64,000 bases of DNA from Tenrec ecaudatus (taxonomy: Eukaryota; Chordata; Mammalia; Afrosoricida; Tenrecidae), in the NCBI RefSeq assembly GCF_050624435.1, contig NC_134530.1, positions 146,360,721 through 146,424,720 on the forward strand. Reading direction: 5' to 3'. The notes under the pieces were generated by a model, which did not search any database, was not told where the DNA came from, and saw only the letters and a program-made list of their open reading frames with translations. Of the stretch, positions 23,391 to 34,230 are shown in pieces (the first letter of the stretch is position 1; each line of letters starts with the position of its first letter). The translations under genes were made by a program, and so were the position numbers.

Positions 23391-24330
23391 TCTGAGACTC
23401 TACATAAAAAGCCTTTTAGCTCAGCTCCTGCCTCAGATTCCCTGCTTCCCCACTCCCATTGCTGCCCGGCCACAAGGCGCTCCAAGGCTTACAAAAAGTC
23501 AGGCCTCTTAGCAGGGCATGCAAAGCTCCCGACAGTCTGCTCTCCACAGCTCTGCCTACCTGTGGCAGTCACATCATCTCCTGTCAGCCTGAGTTAAGGG
23601 GGAAGTCTAGCCTGTCACTCAGGTCATAGCCAAGGAGTCCTCTGTGTGGGCATGGCCTTCTCCTGAGGATTCTGGGTACTTCTATCTTCCTCCCAGGAAA
23701 TGGGATACACACTCTCCCTGTGAGACATTCCTGTTGACAAGCCACATGGAGCTACACTGATGGAGCCAGAGTCCTGAAGCGGGAGGAGCCACATGGAGAC
23801 CCACGTCAGTGCTGAGATGCTTATATCACCACTGGATCTACAAGACTTTCCACCCACTGACCTGTGATCCTCCTGCATTTGGTGTCATTGCATGCGTTGT
23901 GTGGGTCTGAAGAGAAATTTATAGATTGGTATTAGACATATGGGCTAATATCGGACTTATGGGCTTGATCTGTACTGGGATGTTTTCCTTATAATAACTT
24001 TTAAATAAAACTTATTCTTATACACATACGAGTGCCTATGAATTTGTTTCTCTAATCTACCTGGAGTAACACAGTGAGTGCCCTATTGCCTACCATTCCT
24101 GCAGATACCCAATATTCTAGCCAATCCACAGCTAGGCAGCCTTCAAACATCCCAGGACGTCAGGCTCCCTCCTCGCCTTTTGCTCAGGCTGCTGCATTAC
24201 CGCCCAGGCCCAGACCGCTGCTATGTCCTGTGGGTGGTCTGGAGGCCAAGCTCAAAAACCACTGCCTCCTCCGTGAGGCTTTCCCTGCTCACCACTAGCA
24301 AGTTGTTTCTCTTCTCAGAGCACTGGGTGT
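23391..24330. mobile_element. L2-type LINE relic, split by an LTR
   Basis: Left part (23391-23560) and right part (24087-24330: ctcgccttttgctcaggctg, ccactgcctcctccgtgagg, ctttccctgctcaccac) have L2 character and join when the LTR is removed. Orientation not assigned. Confidence 0.55.
23561..24073 (+). mobile_element. Solo LTR, ERVL/MLT2-like, sense
   Basis: Starts tgtggcagtcac and ends gagtaacaca (TG...CA). An AATAAA lies at about 24003, near the 3' end as expected for an LTR. Shares long blocks with the reverse-strand copy at 45787-46302 (for example catggagacccacgtcagtg and gtttctctaatctacc). Its general plan resembles mammalian ERVL LTRs of the MLT2 group. No internal retroviral genes are present. 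See the findings for its unusual 3' junction. Confidence 0.8.
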
Positions 24331-24399
24331 GTGCCTTTAATTTAGCGCTTCTGTTTCTACACTAGAAGTCACACACATGAGCACACACACACACCTGCC

Positions 24400-24560
24400 T
24401 TATTGTGATTTGGTGATGGTTTACAGAACAGGTCAGATGTCCTTTCAGCCTCTCATGCTCATTTGGTTTCACTGCCTTGATTGCTGTGCCCACAATCACT
24501 CCCCCCACTTCCTCCCTGCTCCCCTGTTTTTACTCCCCCTTCTGAAATGTGTTCTTGGGT
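24400..24560 (-). mobile_element. Possible LINE-1 fragment, antisense
   Basis: The stretch with gtgatttggtgatggtttac and pyrimidine-rich gcccacaatcactcccccca resembles antisense L1 3' UTR, but the match is from memory and weak. Confidence 0.35.
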
Positions 24561-24769
24561 CAATGCTGCCCTTTTGATCTCAAATACATGAGTCTTCTAA
24601 GGTGTGAGCCCCTCACAAGTGCTACAGTTCTCACAATAGAGGATCTCTATTGTTGGGCTGAAAACTGAGCCCTGGAGGTGATGTCATTTCCAGCCCTGCA
24701 GGGTGACTGCTGGCCTCGCTCAGTCTTGGAGGCTTATGCTAGAAGTTTTATGCACATGTCGGTCAAGGG

Positions 24770-24935
24770 TATGTCTGAAATCAGACTGCCTGGGAATGAT
24801 CCCTAACTTCTCAGATCTATGGCCTGGCTAAGTCACTCCACCTCCAGTTCTCTATTTTGTCATTGAAAACCTAGGGACAATGAAAGTACCCCCCTCCTAG
24901 TGTTGCTTTGACAATAAATGGCACCCTATATTACA
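24770..24935 (+). mobile_element. MIR SINE
   Basis: MIR-like order: tggcctggctaagtcactcc, acctccagttctctattttg, cattgaaaacctagggacaa, gtgttgctttgacaataaat. Confidence 0.7.
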
Positions 24936-25127
24936 TGTGTATGCCTGGCATACCCATGTTTCACCAGTAACTCCTCCAGTAGCTGAGCTTCCTGGAGAGG
25001 CAAAGGTGTCGGGGGCGACCATGGTGCCTGGTGAAATGCCTTGACCACAGCTCAATAAATAGATGGTGTGAATAACTGACTTCTGCAAGCCAGCCTCATC
25101 AAGCCGCCATTCTGAGTTCACCAAGTG

Positions 25128-25291
25128 CTTATAATGCATTGGGGCATAGTACTTATGCTCTATCGCAGCTGCATTGGGGCATAGTACTTATGCTCTATCG
25201 CAGCTGCTAACCACAAGGCCAGCGTTTCGAAACCACCAGCTGCTCTCAGGGAGAAGACAAGGCTTTCTGCTCCCATAAAGAGCTGCAGTCT
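25128..25291 (+). mobile_element. AfroSINE, sense, with duplicated head
   Basis: Body gctaaccacaaggccagcg, tttcgaaaccaccagctgct, agacaaggctttctgctccc. The head side carries an exact 35-bp duplication (25136-25170 = 25171-25205). It is followed directly by an L1 3' UTR. Confidence 0.85.
25136..25205. repeat. Exact 35-bp tandem duplication
   Basis: Two identical 35-mers starting gcattggggcatagtac and ending tctatcgcagct, with no mismatches, so probably recent. Confidence 0.97.
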
Positions 25292-25537
25292 ACAGAAAAG
25301 TGGGTGAAGGGAGACACTGGACAGTGTAAGACACGAAAAAATACTTTATTAATTATCAACAGTTAGTGGGGCAGGGAGGGGAAAAATGAAAAGCTGATAC
25401 CAAGGACTCAAGTAGAAAGAAAATGTTTTGAGAATGATGATGCCAACAAATGTACAAATGTGCTTGACACATGGATGTAGGTATGGATTGTGATAAGAGT
25501 TGTAAGAGTCCCCAATAAAATGATTTGGAAAAAAAGG
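25292..25537 (+). mobile_element. LINE-1 3' UTR end, tenrec type, sense
   Basis: acagaaaagtgggtgaaggg, acagtgtaagacacg, aaaatgttttgagaatgatg, acaaatgtacaaatgtgctt, tatggattgtgataagagtt, then ccccaataaaatgatt and an A tail. I recognise this as the common L1 3' terminus of the tenrec genome. Confidence 0.85.
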
Positions 25538-25549
25538 ACCTAAACCCAA

Positions 25550-25572
25550 ACAAACAAACAAACAAACAAACA
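25550..25572. repeat. (CAAA)n simple repeat
   Basis: About five CAAA units in the A-rich tail region between two L1 pieces. Confidence 0.9.
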
Positions 25573-25574
25573 AG

Positions 25575-26660
25575 CCCAGAGTTGCCGTCTAAAGGTGTGG
25601 TGAAGAAAGCAGATGGTGACCGCCTATCGACTGGAATAGTGTCTTCCAGGCTCGTATTCAAACAAGTGAGGTGCCAACTAAGTCCACATGGAAGAAGCAC
25701 ACCAGCCTGTGTGATCCAAAGATGATGATAACAAAATGCAAATATGATGAAGGGAAACACATCACAGCTTAAACTGTGAACACTCAATTTGTAGAAGGCT
25801 GGGAGGACAGCGGGAGCCCACATCCATCTGCAGAGCATCTAGTCATCAGATGACCCTCTGCCAGGACCCCTCTAGTCACAAGTGAGGGACCGAACAAGTT
25901 TACGATCAGACAGAGATTATTGCAAACTTGATCATCGTGGATCAGATCATGGCATCATATGATACTTGCTCAGGTGACCTCCCTCTTGATCAAACCTGAA
26001 TTTACTCTAGGCTCAAGTATTTCTCTACTGTGCCAAGGCAGAACTTTCTTCCCTGGCTTTTCAAATATTGATGGTGGTATTTTCTTTCTTACTCTTTATT
26101 TTTATCTTTATATTATTATCTTCCTGCTGTTTTGCTTAATTTTGTTTTTTATTGCTTCAATTGGGTTTCCCAGTTTGTGACGCATAAGACGCACAGACAC
26201 AATAATGAAGCAATAGTTATTTGGGGTATGATGGAGGATGGGAGGGTGAGGATTTGGGGAGCAAACAATGAATTCAGAGCACTATGTGAATATTATTTCA
26301 AGAAAACTACTAAAAAAGAGAAGAAGAAAGCCAGCTTGACCAATGGTTACCATGGTGGAGGAAGAGCTTTTGGGCAGAGGGCACTGAGTTTATGTTAGTA
26401 GTGACAGCAATTTGGAAAAGGATATCAACGATGTTTGTACAACACAAAGCATAATCAGTGGCACTGAGTTATACATGTATCAGTTGAATAGGAGAATATG
26501 TTGTTGGGTATATTTTTGCCACTGTTATAAAAAACAATTATATGAATAACAATGAGTACAAGGAAAAATACAATGTTCCAGAATCGATTGTGGTGAAGAT
26601 TGTACAACTCCTCTTGATATGAGAGAATTATTGAATAGTGTGACATTCAATAAGCAACAA
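25575..26660 (+). mobile_element. LINE-1 3' region, older copy, sense
   Basis: Opens with the 3' UTR motif ggtgtggtgaagaaagcaga and the block cacatggaagaagcacacca / gcctgtgtgat. It continues as diverged noncoding L1-like sequence to about 26660. The downstream part (25990-26400) is less certain. Confidence 0.55.
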
Positions 26661-26684
26661 CAAATGAGTTTCAGTCTGAGAACC

Positions 26685-26770
26685 CACAAGGCCAGTGCCA
26701 CCCAGTCCATTAAGGTCGCCATGTGTTGGAATGGGCTCAATGGCAGTGAGTTTGGCTTTGTTTGGGTATA
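26685..26770 (+). mobile_element. AfroSINE 3' end, sense
   Basis: Ends with aatgggctcaatggcagtga, gtttggctttgtttgggt, the family's 3' terminus. The head is truncated. Confidence 0.8.
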
Positions 26771-27227
26771 ATGCCTTGGGCTCTGTGATATCCATGAAGA
26801 ACCTACAGGTGGGGCGGCAGACTCCAGAATCGTCATTTAGCATTCACAAGAACGTTATAAAGCGGGTGTTGTTTTGTTTTTTTCAGAACTGACAAAGCAC
26901 AGCTCTGTCGACAAAGCATACACAGAGGTCTCGGTAAGTCACAGTGGAGAAAGCAGCTGCGACTGGCAGAGATGAGAAGACAAAGGCACAGTGAGGTTAC
27001 AGAAGATGTCATCGTGACACAGAGCAGGGCTAGAGGACAAGTTGCCTAACCCTAAATCCCAATGACCATGCCACAATGGCTAAGTAGTCACCAGAAAGGT
27101 CAAAGGCATGATGAGATCCTTTGTAAAAAGCTTTTTTCTGCCTCAGGAAATGTGTGCTCTGACCTAACAGAAGCCTCTGCCCCAAGAGTTGAACGCTGAT
27201 CCTGATCCATCTCCTGGATCATCTGCT
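26771..27227. other. INKA2 intron, no feature seen
   Basis: No coding or repeat signal recognised. Confidence 0.5.
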
Positions 27228-27424
27228 GCACCGTGGCTGCTCACTGGGCTGCTAGCCGAAAGGTCAGCAATTTGAAACCAGCAGCCACTTCACTGGACAA
27301 AGACGAGGCTTTCTGCTCCCAGAAAGAGTTCCTTCTCAGCATCCCTGAGGGGGAGTTCTACCCTGTCCTAGAGGGTCACTGTGAGTCAGCATCCACGCGA
27401 AGGGAGGGAGTTTGGCTTTGTTTT
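27228..27424 (+). mobile_element. AfroSINE, sense, near full length
   Basis: gggctgctagccgaaaggtc, tttgaaaccagcagccactt, gacgaggctttctgctccca, gttctaccctgtcctagagg, gggagtttggctttgttttt. Confidence 0.93.
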
Positions 27425-27535
27425 TGCCTTGAGACATTGTTCCTTCCCAATTCTCTTGACCTCCTGTGCCTGAGGCCACAAGAGGCTAGAGGCTCTCCTT
27501 GTGGGAGTGAGGCTGTCCTGGAGGACCTTCCAGGC

Positions 27536-27729
27536 CAGCGGCTCTCAACCTGTGGGTTGCAACCCTTTTGGGGGTCGAACCACCCTTTGACAGGGGTTGC
27601 CCGATTCTTAACAGTAGCAAAATTACAGAGATGAAGTAGCAACGCAAATAATTTTATGGGGGGGGGGGTCACCACAACATGAGGAACTGTATTACAGGGT
27701 CGCGGCATGAGGAAGGTTGAGAAGCAGTG
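27536..27729. mobile_element. SPIN-type hAT MITE, 194 bp
   Basis: Ends cagcggctctcaacc and ggttgagaagcagtg. Body tttgggggtcgaaccaccct, ttgacaggggttgcccgatt, taacagtagcaaaattacag, caccacaacatgaggaactg. The flanking 8-mers ttccaggc and ttctcgga share only five bases, so the target duplication has decayed. Orientation is opposite to the other two copies. Confidence 0.95.
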
Positions 27730-28267
27730 TTCTCGGAGGACCCCAGCCTGACAAAAGTCCCTCTGCTGCCCCCCCTCCCCCCCCCACATATCCCAGGAGA
27801 TGGTCTTCCCCAGGAGAAGCGTGTTCCACAGGAGCCTCCTCCCCCAGCCTCTGAACCTGTGAGGATCACTTCACCAGCATCTATCTGCTCCTTCTCCAGG
27901 CCAGTGTGTTGACCCCCATTTTCTGGAAGCCCCTGAGTTAGCTGTGCAAGGAACAGCTGGTCCCAAGACCTGATGTGCAGACAGGGTCCCTCTGTGGTGG
28001 CCAGAGGGAGGGAGAAGTGTTCCCTGCTGAGTCATCTCAGCCCTAACCCCTTGCCCTAGGGAAGAAGTGTCTCAGCTGCTGCTGCTTTGCCTGCCCCATT
28101 TCACCCCTGAAATCTGAGCCTCCATCGGCCATTCCAGCTCTCCAGCCACCTCCCTGCTCAAGCCAAGACCCTCAAGCCCTCAGTCTCCTGCCATGGTCAC
28201 TGGCTACAAAATGCATTTTCTGCTTCAGCAAAATTGGGAAATTTTTCTATTTTGGTTTTCAGGGAAA
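27730..28267. other. INKA2 intron, no gene seen
   Basis: No feature recognised apart from a short C-run at about 27768-27785. Confidence 0.5.
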
Positions 28268-28535
28268 AAATTTTTTTAAACTTTTTATTAGGGACTCATA
28301 CAACTCTTAACGCAATCCATACATGCATCAGTTGTGTAAAGCGCATCTGTACATTCTTTGCCCTCATTATTTTCAAAGCATTTGCTCTCCACTTAAGTCC
28401 TTTGCATCAGGTCCTCCTTTTGCCCCCTCCCTCCCCGCTCCCCTTTCCTCATGAACCCTTGATAATTTATAAATTATTATTTTGTCATATCTTGCCCTGT
28501 TCGACGTCTCCCTTCACCACCTTTTCCAGGAACAG
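28268..28535 (-). mobile_element. LINE-1 3' UTR end, tenrec type, antisense
   Basis: T-tail, then actttttattagggactcat, acaactcttaacgcaatcc, gtacattctttgccctcatt, atgaacccttgataatttat, ttgtcatatcttgccctgtt: the reverse complement of the type at 25292-25537. Confidence 0.85.
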
Positions 28536-28601
28536 ATTCTTCTTGCCTGCGATGTCTGGGCCAAGGACAGGGTCAGGATTGCAGAAGAGTTTTTTTTCAA
28601 A

Positions 28602-28803
28602 CGCAGACTCGCTGCCACCGAGTCCATTCTGATCCACAGCGACCCTACAAGACAGACTAGAACTGCCCCTGTGGGGTTCCAAGGTTGTACATCTTTTCAG
28701 GAGCAGAAAGCCTCATCTTTCACCTCTGAAGCAGCTGGTGGGGTTGAACCACTAACCTTTTGATCAGCAGTCCAATATGTAATCCACTAGACCACTGGGA
28801 TGC
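28602..28803 (-). mobile_element. AfroSINE, antisense, full length
   Basis: gactcgctgccaccgagtcc, gcgaccctacaagacagac, gtagaactgcccctgtgggg-type core, gagcagaaagcctcatcttt, gcagctggtggggttgaacc. Confidence 0.95.
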
Positions 28804-29004
28804 AGAGAGCACAAAATACCCTCCACTAAGCTATGTCACAAGCTGTTCCTGTTTCTGTTTCCAGCAGGTTTGCCCCCCAGGTTTGGCAGGTCTGAAGGGC
28901 CGTTAGTGGGATAAATAACCGTAGACCCATCCAAGGCGTTCTCCAACCTAGGGCAGAGTCAGGCAAAGGGTGCTCCTCAGAGATAAGACCGAACTCTGTG
29001 TAGT

Positions 29005-29172
29005 GCACTGTCACCGAGTCAATTCCAACCCACAGAGACCCTATACAAAGTTCCCGAGGCTGTGGATCTTTATGGGAGCACAGAGCCTCATTTCTCTGGC
29101 ACATCGGCTGGCCGATTTGAACCACTCACCTTGAGGTAAGGGAACGGCCCAACATCTAACACACAGTGAAAC
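29005..29172 (-). mobile_element. AfroSINE, antisense
   Basis: gtcaccgagtcaattccaac, gagaccctatacaaagttcc, gaggctgtggatctttatgg, tcggctggccgatttgaacc. Lacks the gtagaactgcccc block. Confidence 0.9.
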
Positions 29173-30580
29173 ACCCCGGAGCTCATAACATAAACTACGT
29201 ACCTTTCCTACCCCCCACTTAAGACCTGGGGTATCAACGACCAGCATCCTCCTCTCTTGGCCACAGCCAAGCTGCACTGAGTTCAGTCCCCACAGCTCTT
29301 AGAAGAAGGTGGCCAAAGGGCTGGCTTTGGGTTAATCCAGCTTTACTTTCCATTTATCCCACTGGGGAAACTGAGGCACTGAGGTGCTGCCCAACCAGGC
29401 TGAGATATCAGGCTGGGGGTGGCTCTCACAGAGCTGCCTGTCATTCAGCTAGGACTCCTCTCTGAACAGGCTGGCACTGGGGAGGAGGCGGGCCCCATGG
29501 GGAGGGGGTGCCGAGCTCTCCCATCTAAGTGTCATTCTGGGCCCTGGGCCAGGCGTTTGGCTTCCTCTCTGAGAGTCAAAGGCTGAAGCTGCTCAGACAA
29601 AGGGACAAATGAAAGCTAATGGGGAGCTCGGTGACTTCAGTGTCTCCCCTTCCTCTTCCTGGGGTCTGGGGACTCAAGCCCTTGGCAGCAGAGGGTGCAA
29701 ACCAAGCTCTGGAACTCAGCTCAGTGCAAAATTCCTGTTTGCCTTTTTTATCCTCCTGGCACCCACCGACTGTCTCCCTCCCCTCACCACCTCCCACCTA
29801 GGGTGCAGTAAAAAATGCAAATCAGTAGGATTTTAAAATTCCAGCCCATGCCAGGAACACCCACAACCCCTCTATTAAGGCAGATCCTGAGGTGGGTGGT
29901 GGGGGCCCCCAAATCCCAGCACAAAGAAGACGATTCTGTTCCAGTCTTCTCGCAGCATGGGTCTTGGACCTCAGACATTATCTGTGGTGGCCTTGACCTT
30001 TCTTTCCGGCGCTGGACAGATGGATGGCAAACGTCAGAATTGTGCGTGTGTGGGCTGGCACCGTGGGAAGCATGGGAAGACTCCAGCCTGGGAAGGGGTA
30101 CCGCATGGATTGGGAGGGGGAGCGACGGGGACACTTCTGTCCCTCACCAAAGTAACAGGAAGTTCTGGTGAAGTCGTAACTTTTACATCTGAATGCCCAT
30201 GCTGAAAGAGGAAGGCTGGTTCTGGAGTGGGGCACACAGGAAGGGCACCACGAGGTCATGGCAAGGAGGCGTGGATGAGGACACCTGCCGCTTTACGCCC
30301 AGCCCTCCCCAGCCCCCTAAACTGGCCGCTGCCAAGCGCCCTCCCCAGCCGGCAGAGTGGAAACTTTGCTGGCAGGAGAGGAAGCGGCTGTCAGAGCCTT
30401 AGGCTGGCGCTTTCTGGATCCAGGTCGGGGTGCCCCTGGCTCTGGAAAGTAAGAAGAAACGGGAAAGGAGTGAAGTGAGACCCAGAAAGGTCTGAGTCCA
30501 AGCGGCACAACCGAAAAGGGGCAAGAAACCCGCGACCGAAGCAAACATTGAGAGAGCGCCTGGTTGGTTCAGAAATGGGC
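29173..30580. other. INKA2 intron, no gene seen
   Basis: 29330-29390 has an MIR-like trace (actggggaaactgaggcact). The rest is unclassified. Confidence 0.5.
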
Positions 30581-30610
30581 AGAAGGGGTGGGGGTGGGGG
30601 TGGGGGTGCA
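30581..30610. repeat. GGGGGT repeat tract
   Basis: About five G-runs of five to six bases separated by single T, at the left shoulder of the INKA2 CpG island. On the plus strand it could form a G-quadruplex. Confidence 0.85.
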
Positions 30611-31590
30611 GGTGCTTTCTATCTGTCCCAATCCCGGTGGCTGAAAGGAGAAGAAGACGGGAGGTGAGGAGCGGGGTTGGTATCTGCAGTCAGTGGAAAT
30701 CGACTGGACGCTACCTCGGCGACGTCCTAGGGACCCTCCCCGACCTCCCACCCACGACAGAGCCCCAGCACCCTGGCCTCCGAATGCTCCCTCCGCTCTT
30801 CCCCGCGCCCAGACCTGACATCTGGCCGGGCCTCAGGCGCTCCCGCGCGCGATCTGCCAGTCGGCGCCCCTCCTCCAGCGCAGGGCCCTCCCCCGCCATT
30901 ACAGCTGCCAGCCCCCCGGCCCCCTCCCTGCTGGCAGACAAGCCCGGGCAGACAGCCGGCCAAGCCTGCCCCCGCAGCCGCGCCAGCTCTGCCAAGCCCG
31001 GCCGGCAGCGCTGGGGGCCCCGGGCGGTGCCAGCTCCCCTAGAGCGGTCCTCGGCTGACCTCGTGCCCCGGGCCAGGGTCGCGTCCCACACCCTCCGCCG
31101 GGCGCCCCGCCGGTCCCCGCGCTCCCAGAGCTGCCCCCCCGGCCCCCAGCAGCGCCCGCTGGGTGCACAGCCGGGCCGCCGCTCCCACTCCTGTGTAGAC
31201 GCCCGAGTCTGGTTGCCCGTCGGACTCCTGGGGGTGTGGGTTACCCACCTCCTTTCTGCCCTATCTCCCTGCGTCTCATCGCACAATCCTTCTGGGAATC
31301 AAGTTCACACCCTCTACTTGCTGGGGTCTGTCGGTTTGTCTCTCGCGCTGTCACTTGTTCTTGTCTGTCTCCACTCTCACCAGAAATCGTCACTCTCTCG
31401 GCTGCAAGTTTCCTCGCGGCTGGTTCCTCTCCCTCTGGACAGGCCCTGCCCTCCGCCTGCCAGACCACGTCCCCTCCTTTCCTCGCTGGCTGTCCTCCCC
31501 ACCCGTCCAGGCTCCCCGGGGACCAGGGCCCGGGCCCGGCACCGTCGGGGACAGGCAAGCCCTCCACCTCGGCGCCCGCTTCCCTCTTAC

Positions 31591-31626
31591 CAGCTCCTGC
31601 TTGAGGAGACGCAGATAGCAGTCCAT
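31591..31626 (-). CDS. INKA2: INKA2 coding exon 1
   Basis: The minus strand reads ATG at 31626-31624 and encodes MDCYLRLLKQEL, then a GT donor (gtaagaggg) at 31590-31589. It is the conserved N-terminus of INKA proteins and joins in phase 0 to the exon at 14986-15816. At 12 codons it would be missed by length-based gene finding; it is supported by homology, the donor and the CpG-island position. Confidence 0.92.
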
Positions 31627-32060
31627 TTCCCTTCTCCCCTTCTCCGTGCGCCCATCTGCTGGGCTCCGCTCTCCCCCCGCCCGGGGTGAACCACCGGCTC
31701 CTCTGGAAGCGGTGCGCTCGGCGGGTGGCTCGCCGTGCGCCCCGCGCTTTCGCAGCGCAGAGCCCAGCTTCTCGCAGCCCAGGATTCCGAGCCGCTTCCC
31801 GCGACTGCGGGCGGGGCGCGGCCCGTGCTGGAGGCGGAGGCGGAGGCAAAAGCGGAGCAGCCAATGGAAATTCAAGGGGGATGCATTCAGCCAATCAGGA
31901 GAGTTGTCGGCGGAGGAGGGCGGGGAAGGGAGTGGAGAGGGCGGGGGAGGCGCGTGCGGGGCTGCTGCCCCTGCGCCCTGTCGCGAGTGTTTGCTTAGGG
32001 CGCGGGTCGCCGCGGCCGGCTGTTCATAAAGGGAGAGCCGTTTTCCGAGTGCAGACGGAA
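31627..32060 (-). promoter_or_regulatory. INKA2: INKA2 5' UTR and core promoter region
   Basis: Two CCAAT boxes 30 bp apart (agccaat at 31859-31865 and 31889-31895, in inverted orientation for this gene) and GC-box motifs (gggcgggg near 31918) lie upstream of the start codon. This is a TATA-less NF-Y/Sp1 type of promoter. The start site is inferred to be between the ATG and the CCAAT boxes, near 31800. Confidence 0.6.
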
Positions 32061-32784
32061 TGGTGGTCTTAGTGGCTTTGAAGCCATCTTAAGGATTTCC
32101 GAATCGAAAATGCGGTAGCACTTTCCATCTCTTTTCCCCAAACTGGAATCTGAGGAAGCAACAGCCTCCTCCCCAGGCCTGCCAGAAGTCCCGGGGGAAA
32201 TCTTTCTTTTCCAGAGTCCCTGGAGCGTGGCTCCAGCTCACCTCCTCCTGGAGGGTCTCCCCTCCCACCCGCACCCCACCCACCCGTTACCCGTCCACTC
32301 ACAAAGCAGCCGAGGGTCGGCGTGCGCCGGGCAAGGCTAGGTTGCCCGTCTGGGCACACCGAGGAAGACCGGCGATGTCTCTGCGGTCAAGAATTTGCAT
32401 GGGGGTCGGTGGGGGGCTGGGGTTAAACAACAGACGACAAAACAACAACAAAGTGACTTTAGAGAGTTATTTATGAAAACCTAAAATAGGACTCCCCCCT
32501 CCGTTCTCCTGGTTTCTTGCTCTGGGCTTTTTCGAAACGCTCTGCGGGGCTGGGGAAACGAACGGACGCGCGGCGAACAGATCCCAAAGGCACAGCCGAG
32601 CCCCCACCCGGTTCTGTTAGCGGAGCGGCGTCGGACGCTCGCGGGACCCCGCGCAGGCCGCACCGGCGCCTCTCCGCGCGGAGCCCGGGCCGCACCCCCG
32701 CTGCCTGCGCGCCGGGGAGCTGCCGGGGTTCTACCCGCGCGTGGCCGCTCTGCGCCAGCCTGCCCGCCAGGGGCGGTGTCGCCG

Positions 32785-32850
32785 AGCCCCAGAGTAATTA
32801 GGACAATTAGCGATGTGCTGTGTCAAGGTAATTAACAGGCTGTTTGTCCC
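32785..32850. promoter_or_regulatory. Cluster of homeodomain-type TAATTA sites
   Basis: gagtaattaggacaattag and aggtaattaacagg lie within 60 bp at the edge of the CpG island. Such spacing is typical of developmental control elements. Inference from motif only. Confidence 0.35.
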
Positions 32851-33357
32851 AGGAAGGGTTTAGGGGCTGCGCTTGGCTTGTGGCAACCTGATCTCTCTAG
32901 ACCTGCAGTTGGAACCACGAGGACGCTAGAGGCGGCTGGAAGGGAGGACACAGGCGCTGCTGTCTTATTGATCCACGTCAGAGAGCCTCCACTGAATAGA
33001 GAGAGGAGGGGAGAGGGGAGGGAGCGGGGGTGGAAGAAGTGGAGGGAGAGGGGAAGGAGGAGGCAGTGAGAGGGAAGAAACAGGGGGATCTTTAGAGGTG
33101 AAGACTTCACGGGCACTTTACCCGGGAGTGTCATTTATTGTGAACCGCGCCTGTGACGGAGGTCTGAGTGTCCCGTTGGCTGCCTCTGGGGGCAATGACC
33201 ACCGAAGGACAGAGAAAAGAAAAGGAGTGACAGATTTCACAGCAGAGCAGGCTCCAGAGCCATGTATCCCAGCTGTAGCTCACGGAGTCCACGTGCCTGC
33301 GCTCCCTTCTCGGCTGGAGAGACCGGCTCACGTATTTCCACGCCTTCAGGCAGAGAT
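32851..33357. other. Intergenic, purine-rich tract, no gene
   Basis: 33000-33075 is a GA-rich run (gagagaggaggggagagggg and similar). Nothing else recognised. Confidence 0.6.
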
Positions 33358-33545
33358 CATTAGTGGCTTAGCAGTTAGGTGGTGGGCTGTGATTTCCAAG
33401 GTCCCTACTTTGAAACCACCAGCTACTCAGCAGGCCTAAGATAGGGCTTTCTACTCCTGAGGACAGTTAGACCCTGAAACTCACAGGATCAGTTCTTCCC
33501 CTTTCCATAGAATCGCTGGACTCAAGGGCTGTGCGTTTAGGGCTT
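33358..33545 (+). mobile_element. AfroSINE, sense
   Basis: gtggcttagcagttaggtgg, tttgaaaccaccagctactc, agggctttctactcctgagg, then a rearranged 3' part. Confidence 0.85.
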
Positions 33546-34089
33546 CTGCCCTGGGGGACCTGGACCAATCTGGGCCTGCCTGGCCCTCAGTTGGGAGCTG
33601 AGATTGTCTCTGGGGGATCCCTTGGGTATTCTGCGCAGGAGCCGCTCTCATGAACAGAGCTGAGGCTTCCAGGCAAGGGCTCCCTCTTTCTGCAGGCGAA
33701 GTCTCTGGAGCTGTGGTATAAAGGGGAACTTGGCCACGTACTCCTGGTCTACAGAGGGACCCTTGGATGGTGAGAAACAGCACAGTGGTGGCTCTAAAAA
33801 AGCATTTGTGGATCTGTGGTTGAAACAGTCGTGGGCGTCAAGTTTGTGCCCCGCAGTCTTCATTCCTGAGAGCTCATGGCTGGCACTCCCTTGGAAGCTG
33901 ATTGCCTTTAAAACGCTAAGATAGGGATCCCATAGTATTGTCTGGCTCAACCTTCTCTTTTAATGTGCCTCAGTTTCCTTTGCTTGTATCTTAAACCTAT
34001 GTAAGCCTAACACTTTATACTCTTTATCACACACTGTGTTCTGATAATTCAGGAAAGGGGAGTGTTATTCCAAGGCAGTTCACATTCCA
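33546..34089. other. Intergenic, no feature seen
   Basis: No supportable gene or repeat. Confidence 0.5.
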
Positions 34090-34230
34090 TCATTCTTCCA
34101 TTTAAATTTGATTTATTTTGCTGTTGTTGAGAATATGCATGGTAAAACAGACCAACGCAGCATTTTCCATATGTGTGATTTTGTGGCACTGAGTGCATTC
34201 TTTGAATTGTGCATCCCTCCTTCTCCTCCT
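34090..34230 (-). mobile_element. Old LINE-1 3' fragment, antisense
   Basis: The order atatgcatggtaaaacagac, catatgtgtgattttgtggc, actgagtgcattctttgaat, tgtgcatccctcc resembles antisense L1M-type 3' UTR. Confidence 0.55.

Larger units (their letters stand above)
30700..32800. promoter_or_regulatory. INKA2: CpG island over INKA2 first exon
   Basis: Dense CpG (many gcg, cgc and ccgcc clusters) over about 2 kb, in contrast to CpG-poor flanks. It covers the INKA2 start codon and extends about 1 kb on both sides. Long open frames inside it on both strands reflect GC content. Confidence 0.85.

Noticed and set aside
25356-25838. 160-codon minus-strand frame
   Set aside because: Antisense of LINE-1 3' UTR sequence, which is noncoding.
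30637-31689. 350-codon open frame on the plus strand over the INKA2 CpG island
   Set aside because: Composition-driven: Pro/Arg/Ser-rich with no domain, overlapped by equally long frames on the other strand, and it crosses the INKA2 first exon and promoter.
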